Shown one piece after another: positions 57,607 through 64,000 of a DNA stretch of 64,000 bases. Location: positions 62,001-126,000 of the forward strand of contig JAJKFJ010021942.1 of the NCBI GenBank assembly GCA_027382625.1. Reading direction: 5' to 3'. A model generated the notes under the pieces. That model searched no databases. It was given only the letters and a program-made list of their open reading frames with translations, and was not told where the DNA came from. The stretch comes from Tetmemena sp. SeJ-2015. Taxonomy: Eukaryota > Ciliophora > Spirotrichea > Sporadotrichida > Oxytrichidae. The position numbers were made by a program, and so were the translations under genes. Position 1 is the first letter of the stretch. Every line of letters starts with the position of its first letter.

Positions 57607-59135
57607 ATGCTAGATAATACGAATAAAGCAGGAGTTTTAGGGACTGACAGAAAGAGTCAAAGAGTCTCTCTAGGATTAATTAAAGACTAAACCTCCAATT
57701 ACATAAGTCTCTATAGCTCTCCACAGATAAGCACAACAAACAATTAAATGAGCAAAATAATCGAACTTAAGGAGAAGATACAAATCTAAGAATGGAGCTC
57801 AAAAAGTGGTGACTCGAAAGAGAACAGCTTCCTAGGGCTTCAGATGCATCAAGGAGGTGGAGTTTTGGGATCTCAATAAACTCAGTTCAACTAAAAACTT
57901 CTGTTTAATAACCTTTCTAACAATGATTCTCATTCAAGAGAGTTCAAAAAGAATAAAAGCAAAAGTCATTAAGAAGGAGAGGAAGAAATGATATTTGACA
58001 ACGAGGTGGGAGGAGAGCCAATAAATAACAATGAGCAAACAAGGGCAGAGGAAAGTTTAGGAGATAGTAAAGTTAGCTATAAATTCAGCTTAATCGGATT
58101 CATTTGGCTAGTTCTCTCTGTGATAACAAACGCAGCTATTCTTCCTTTCTCAGTTGCTATTCCAGTTCAAAGCACTATGCTCAAACTAAGTTGGAGAAAT
58201 ACAACTATGCTTCCCTTTCTGGCATTATTGAGTGCTTATGAGTGTAGAACTCTCTACAAAATTTTCAAGTTTAGTTCAATCTTAACACAGATGGACTTGA
58301 GTTATGGATTCTTATGCCTAGGTATCTCCTTTATGATGGTTTAAATTGGATACATCTTAAGTGGTCAATACACTATCATGTCGCATGCTTCAATTCTTTC
58401 AAATTTAGGAGGCGCTTTTATTGTGGTAGGAAGAGTCTTCTTTAGAAAACCAGTCCACAAACTTGAATACTTAGGGCTGGTCATTGCTTTTATGGGTTCT
58501 ACCATTTCAATAATGGACAAGGATGTTTAAAAAGTAGATTCTGCAAATCAGAAGATTCTTTTCGGAGATCTTTGTGGCCTCATGAGTTCTATCTCTGCTT
58601 GCTATTTTTATGAGAAATAAGCAAAAGTGATAGCTAAAGTGCCTTCGTCAGTGACAGTGGCTATTACCATATTTTTGGCAGAAATATGCCTGGTTACATA
58701 TGGCCTTATATTTGAGAATTTCTCTTTTGACTTCATTTAAAATTAGTTCATTATTATTTAAATCAACAAAGAAACAGGAGTATTTGGCTTTTGTTGCTGG
58801 GAGTACTTTTTCTACACAATGTTTGTGGTGGGAATGGTGACAGGCTCAATTTCTCTTTACAGTGCAGCTCTTGTTTTAAAATACTACCCTCCTGTAGTGT
58901 TGCTAATTGCTTACTTGTTTGAGCCTCTGATCTCTCAGTTGATCTCATGTTTGATGAATATAGATAGAGCACCAGGTCTCTTCACCTATATTGGAGGGTT
59001 CTGTACTCTATTTGGAATCCTAGCAGTATATTTATTATTTGAGTGACATTCGGAGGATGGAAGTTAGAGAAACAGATGAAGAGTAAAAGATAAGAGGTTT
59101 TAGTGCAAGAACTAAAGCAAAAGAGTATGGAATGA
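57607..59135 (+). CDS. DMT-type transporter, copy 2
   Basis: The cleanest copy. One frame runs from ATG 57607 for 479 codons: about 140 polar N-terminal residues, then ten membrane helices with LPFSVAIPVQSTMLKLSWRN, SGQYTIMSHASILSNLGGAF, GDLCGLMSSISACYFYEKQ, TGVFGFCCWEYFFYTMFVVG and LKYYPPVVLLIAYLFEPLIS. The frame meets TGA at 59044, but removing 17 bp between AGT repeats gives GILAVTFGGWKLEKQMKSKR and moves the stop to 59133-59135. The other copies share that SxGGxxLEK ending. Confidence 0.75.
59028..59044. other. Candidate IES, pointer AGT
   Basis: AGT at 59025-59027 and 59042-59044. Removing 17 bp recreates the ending shared by the paralogues. GT-AG removal of the nearly same segment leaves the frame broken, which favours an IES. 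Confidence 0.65.
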
Positions 59136-59393
59136 TGGAATATAAGAAATGCTATAGCAACAAACAATGATTTCATTAATAAGATTTTAGTACGAGGGAA
59201 TATAAATGACATCGAATAACTTAATAAATAATGTGCCCTCTATATCTAATAAATATTCTAAGCTAGTTCATTAATTGATAAGCTTCATTAAGTCTTTCGA
59301 ATTTGCATACCAAGGAAAGATTTGCCTATTTAGTGGGAGGATGTTTAAAAATTGTTATGATTAAATTAATCGTATCGCTGATACCCACCCACT

Positions 59394-61109
59394 ATGACAA
59401 AAACCTCTCCCTCTTCCTCAGTCTCTAAGGAGCTGTCAGCCTATGACAGTAAGGAACCTAAATTCGCAAACTATCACTATGAGTCAATTTATTAAGGCGG
59501 AAAACTTAACGACAAATACGATTACATGAAAGCTGAATGCCCCCAAGACAAATAGTCTACCAGAAAAAATTATTCTTTCTCAGCCTCTTCTACCCCTGAG
59601 AAAAAAGCCACTAAATAGGCCAATACAAATATTTTTTTAAACCTCAATAAATTTTCTTTGAGGCATCTGGTCCTGATTGTGGTGCGAGAAAATGTAAATT
59701 TGAAGAAAAAGGCGAGAAGCTACAAATTTCAAATTCTCAAGCAACTCAAAACTTCAATTTACCTCAACCTGATTTAACTACTCACAAAATCTTAAATGAA
59801 TCTTCTTCCCTCGAAGATCCATCGTGATTCGAAATTGACCAGGAATCTCAGCGTAGCTCAACTAAGTGGAAAAGCGGAGCACTTGAGAAGAATGAAGTCT
59901 CATCTATCTTTTAAACTATTTGAGCTTAGATTTTGAATAGTTGAATATCGGCTAGAGACTCTTTGGAGCTATTTGCCTAATTCTCACTCTTTTCTCAACC
60001 TCTTCTATTCTACCTTTTTCAGTCGCCCTACCTCTAGAATCTACAATGCTAAAACTCTCATGGCGATATGCAAGCATGATTCCCTTCCTTATCCTGATGA
60101 GTTTTGGATAGTACTTCTCAAAAGATAACCAGTTTTCCTTCGCCAAGTCGGTAAAAGACAAGAACCTGATGAAACTAGCTACCAAAGCTGGAGTGACATA
60201 ATTTCTTGTGCAAATTTTCTACCTCTTAAGTGGTCAGTACACAATAATTTCTCACGCGACCATCCTAAGTTCCCTCGGAGGAGCTATTATCGTTATCTAA
60301 CGTTGTGTCACTCGATAAACAGTCCACCGTTTGGAATATCTTGGCATATTCTTAGCCGGTGTTGGCTGTATATTTATAAGTTACAATAAACTAAGCTCAT
60401 AAGTATAAGTGAATAGTATTGACTTATTTCATTTTGAATAAATGCGTTAATATTTTCTTGCTTAGATGAGGTTGAGAAAGTAAATACTGAGAACTAGAAT
60501 ATTCCTTTTGGAGATCTTTGTGGTCTCATGTGTGCAATTTTCATGGCTATAAATATGAATTAGCAGCACGACCTTATTCAGAAAGTGCCCTCAGGTATTG
60601 CATCCTTCTACCAAGCTCTAGTTAGTTTAGTTTTGATTGTCATTTACGGCTTCACTTTTGAGTCTTTTACATTAGATATGAGCACTAAGAGCGGAGTGCT
60701 TGGCTTTGTGGACCCACAGTTCATTTTGTAAACCAAAACCTCAATGAATAACTAGTGTGTGGAAATCTATTTTCGAGTTTACAACTTATTTGTGTTGGGT
60801 TTCTTTACTGGAGCAGTGTCTCAAGTGACTGAGGCCCAATCACTGAAGTACTTCTCTCCCCTAATAGTCCTAAACTTCCTCCTATTTGAACCAATCTTAT
60901 CACAACTTCTATCATGTTGGTTGGGCATCGACCATGCTCCAGGCATGATGACTTATATTGGTGGCGTTTTGGTGGTAGGAGGAGTTATAAGCGTCTCATT
61001 AGGAGGACTCCAGTTAGAGAAGTTGAAGAAAAAGATTTCACTCTCCACAAAAAGCAAGTTTAGAATTATTTATTTATTACTCCACAAACTTTAGCCTAAG
61101 CATTAGTGA
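59394..61109 (+). CDS. DMT-type transporter, copy 3
   Basis: ATG 59394 opens a polar head (TKTSPSSSVSKELSAYDSKE) with several breaks, then the shared transporter core: GAICLILTLFSTSSILPFSV, LPLESTMLKLSWRY, SGQYTIISHATILSSLGG, GDLCGLMCAIFMAINMNQQ, SLKYFSPLIVLNFLLFEPIL and GLQLEKLKKKISLS. An 18-bp candidate IES (pointer TCGA) removes an in-frame TGA; further gaps near 59935 and 60440 are unresolved. Ends TGA 61107-61109. Closest to copy 4. Confidence 0.65.
59815..59832. other. Candidate IES, pointer TCGA
   Basis: TCGA at 59811-59814 and 59829-59832. Removing 18 bp eliminates an in-frame TGA and gives NESSSLEIDQESQRSS. Confidence 0.55.
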
Positions 61110-61556
61110 CTCCCTTATTTGATTAGTTCAAACGATTAGTATTAATCAACTTACGAGGACGACCTATACAATAACCGATAATTTTATTCCCTAAATTAAA
61201 ACTCTTAGAGAAAAAATAAATCAGAATTTCATTGAGGATAATAAACAGTTAAACTCTAATCGTGTTTTTAAGCTCCAAATCTCCCATTTTGAGCGAAATT
61301 CTTCGAATATTAACGATAAATATGATCTATCTTTAGTCTCACAATTATTCGCCATATAAGAATATTCATTAAAATTCAAAGACTCCCCAGACTGTCCGTA
61401 TTAGATTTTCTCTTCCGCCCTTTAAATTAAAGACATCTTTTGCTTCTTATGATTAATATTGATTCTCAATATTCTTAAGATGATTTTTTTAGCTTTAATC
61501 TTAACCTATTTATTTATCTTTATAGAAGCAATCTATGATTTGATATATGCTTGAAT
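61110..61556 (+). CDS. Possible coding stretch between transporter copies
   Basis: Two overlapping frames look coding: a polar Asn/Gln/Tyr-rich part (SSNDQYQSTYEDDLYNNRQ) and a segment SNINDKYDLSLVSQLFAI followed by a hydrophobic helix (MIFLALILTYLFIFIEAIYD) to TGA about 61556. No ATG is evident. It could be a C-terminal extension of copy 3, a small membrane protein, or remnant of another copy. Low certainty. Confidence 0.3.
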
Positions 61557-61811
61557 AGATTAAGGTGTTAAAAAGTGAGCTCACTCTTACAATTTATTAA
61601 GCTGAAAATTGTAATTATAAGTAAACTCAAATCACTCTTCTAAGCCATGAGTCATTTACTAACCAAAACTTACCCTAATCATTCTGATAGCTTTAATTTA
61701 ACTATGGTTTTCATAATAGTTTATAAGCGTTCTTGAATTTCCACTTTTGCAACAAGAGACTTAAGTAAATCAAAATTATTATTATTTTATAAGCTACATA
61801 ATAGAATCCTC

Positions 61812-63410
61812 ATGGAACAGAAGGTGGATCAGAATAGAGAAGAAAGTCAAATGTAGAGCACAATTCATAAACAAAAGAATTACAGTTACTTAATATTCTA
61901 GACTATAAATGAATTATATTTTTATTAAAATTTATGATTGAACAATAAATAACCTAAAATTGAAAGTTCCTATTCTAAAGTGCAGGTATATGATAATGAA
62001 AAGGCAGAGATGGCTTTCAACGATAAGAATCCTCAAACACTCTAAATAAATAACTTAGAGCTTGAAGAAAACTCTTCTAGCCAGTCAACTCTGTAAATTT
62101 AAGAAGCAATGAGGCAAAAGCGAAGAGAAATATCTGAAATCATTTTATTTTTAAGTCTTTAATTGCTAAAGAAAGTGCTATTCTAAAGATCTTGGGAGTG
62201 TTTATTTTGTTTTTGTGCCTCGTTTCTACTTCCTCAATACTTCCTTTTTCAGTGGCTCTACCTCTCGACTCCACTCTTCTCAAGCTCTCATGGCGCTATT
62301 CTAGCATGATTCCATTCATATTAGTTTATAACTCCTTAAACAATTTACATCGATTTTTATTTTAGCTCTGAGTATTTTCTAACTTGTGAAGAGCAGCAGT
62401 AGTGATTTCTCTTTAATGGGAGTTGTGAAAGACTATGAACTGATGAAGCTAGCAACAAAAGCAGCTGTGACACAGTTTCTTGTATAGATGACTTTTCTAC
62501 TAAGTGGTTAGTATACTATCATCTCCCACGCCACTATTCTAAGCTCTTTTGGAGGAGCCCTAATTGTCATGCAAAGATTGGTCACTAAACAAAGAGTCCA
62601 GAGATTCGAAAGCTTTGGAGTTGTAGTGACCATCCTTGGATGTAAATTTTACTTGAATTGCTATATGTATTTATCTTTCATAAAGCATTTTATTATGTCT
62701 TGCTTAGACGAGGTTGAGAAGGTGAACCCAGAGAGTCTGAATGTACCTTTTGGAGATTTATGTGGACTATTATATTTAATGTTATGAATATTATGCTCAG
62801 TGTTTATGGCAATAAATATGAACTAACAAGCATGAACTCATTAAGAGAGTTCCCTTCTGCAGTGGCCACTCTATACCTTTCCTCTTTGGGCCTAATGATG
62901 ATTGTCTTCTATGGATTGACATTTGACACTTTCACTTTTGACTTTAGCCTCCAGACTGGCGTGTTCGGGTTTCTTGACTCGACCTACCTTTTATAAACGC
63001 AGTGTTAAAATCTGAAATGAAACTTTTAGTTTTTTAGTTTACAACTTGTTTGTTTTGGGATTCTTTACTGGGGCTGTCTCGCTAGTGACAGAAGCTCACT
63101 CGCTTAACTACTTTTCACCTCTGATTGTGATAAATGTGCTTTTGTTCGAGCCAATAATCTCTCAATTACTTTCTTGTTGGCTTGGAATAGACAGGGCTCC
63201 AGGTTTAATGACGTTACCTCAATTATCTTTAAGAAAAAATATTTTTTAAACCTAGGAGGTCTTGTAGTAGTAATGGGGGTTGTGAGTGTTTCATTTGGAG
63301 GATATAAACTCGAGAAAACTTTATTGATGGAGTAAGAATAAGCAAAGAAGGCAGAGGCTGAGAGCATATATACTAAATCACTCTAAAAGTAGCAGTAGTA
63401 TTAAAACTGA
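61812..63410 (+). CDS. DMT-type transporter, copy 4
   Basis: ATG 61812 opens a polar head; after gaps the core reads KILGVFILFLCLVSTSSILP, LPLDSTLLKLSWRYSSMIP, SGQYTIISHATILSSFGGAL, NVPFGDLCGLLY, SLNYFSPLIVINVLLFEPII, SCWLGIDRAPGLMT and SFGGYKLEKTLLM, ending TGA 63408-63410. Many interruptions (near 61925, 62130, 62335, 62640, 62775, 62996, 63215) resemble IESs or introns. Order and orientation match copies 1-3, so this is a tandem expansion of one ancestor. Confidence 0.62.
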
Positions 63411-64000
63411 TCAAATATGACACTATACTAAATAGGTAGCAATATAAAATAGGGCCCCTATATATATTGTGATTTCTATTAGCTTGGGTTTAAATTTTCC
63501 CTACCTTTAATTTTAAAGTTATCAAAGTTTCCAAAATATTGCAAGGCTTTCATTAATCCATGTTTTATAATTCTTAAGTGTTTACATTTACTCATGAATG
63601 AAAGAACTCTGAGTCGCAAATAAACATTTGATTTAAATTATTCTCCTTGATTATAAAACTTCTTTATAAATCAACAAGAAAAGATAAAGATAAGCTTTTT
63701 AACACTACAACGATCACTAGTTTTGGTACTGATATTCATCTTTAATAACTTTTTTATAAGATTTATTGCGGATTTATGAAATTTACAAATAGATAATCAT
63801 TAACTTAATTATTTTATATAAAATAAGAATTTCATCTACGTCATCAGGTGTATGATGCTCTAGATATATTTGCTAACTTTGAAGTTGGCTTCCTATGATT
63901 CCGGCAGCATTAACTTCTGAAGAATATCTTTTCATAAAATAGGAAATTTTAATATATCAATATCTATTCTATGGCTAATTTTATCCTCCATAGTTGTTTA
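63411..64000. other. Intergenic, no gene seen
   Basis: A+T-rich; no conserved frame, repeat or RNA gene recognised up to the window end. Confidence 0.5.

Noticed and set aside
63411..64000. Telomeric repeats or chromosome end
   Set aside because: No C4A4/G4T4 repeats are present anywhere in the window, in line with internal germline sequence.

Overview
This is A+T-rich protist DNA from a ciliate. Reading frames run through very many TAA and TAG codons at positions where Gln fits, and every recognisable gene ends in TGA (polyubiquitin, centrin, SFT2, SYF2, NME7, Dpy-30, ORC3). About thirty conserved Trp positions are all TGG, so UGA is the only stop and UAA/UAG encode Gln.

The main conclusion is that this looks like germline (micronuclear) DNA of a spirotrich/hypotrich-type ciliate, not somatic macronuclear DNA. 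Many frames are interrupted by short non-GT-AG insertions flanked by 2-10 bp direct repeats. Removing the insert plus one repeat copy restores a conserved protein. This is the pointer/IES (internal eliminated sequence) arrangement between macronuclear-destined segments (MDSs). Ordinary GT-AG introns are also present. The importin-beta gene is scrambled: its body is on the + strand (50225-53076), but its C-terminal segments lie inverted just upstream on the - strand (49754-50110). A 9-bp pointer (TTCTCGCTC) occurs at both broken ends and joins them exactly in frame. One large IES (23399-24043) carries a roughly 490-bp G+C-rich island unlike anything else in the window.

Layout. 0-9.4 kb: coiled-coil and Q/N-rich unknown proteins, a three-unit polyubiquitin gene and a divergent ubiquitin-like gene. 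9.5-18.1 kb: NME7, a secreted Cys-rich protein, a UDP-glycosyltransferase and two unknown proteins. 18.2-25.1 kb: one very long Q-rich gene holding the large IES. 25.3-30.6 kb: centrin, SFT2, an odd Rab-like GTPase, an unknown basic protein, and a cyclophilin that appears fused to SYF2. 30.7-34.4 kb: ORC3. 34.6-39.4 kb: a tandem family of signal-peptide proteins interrupted by Dpy-30. 39.6-49.4 kb: a Lifeguard/BI-1 protein, an E2F with two DNA-binding domains, a long radial spoke protein 3 and a PP2C phosphatase. 49.7-53.1 kb: scrambled importin-beta. 53.6-55.6 kb: unknown genes. 56.1-63.4 kb: four tandem DMT-type transporters.

Several genes are ciliary or basal-body related (centrin, RSP3, NME7, Dpy-30 domain). 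Beyond the tandem families there is no operon-like logic, as expected where each gene or small gene group is later cut out as its own somatic chromosome.
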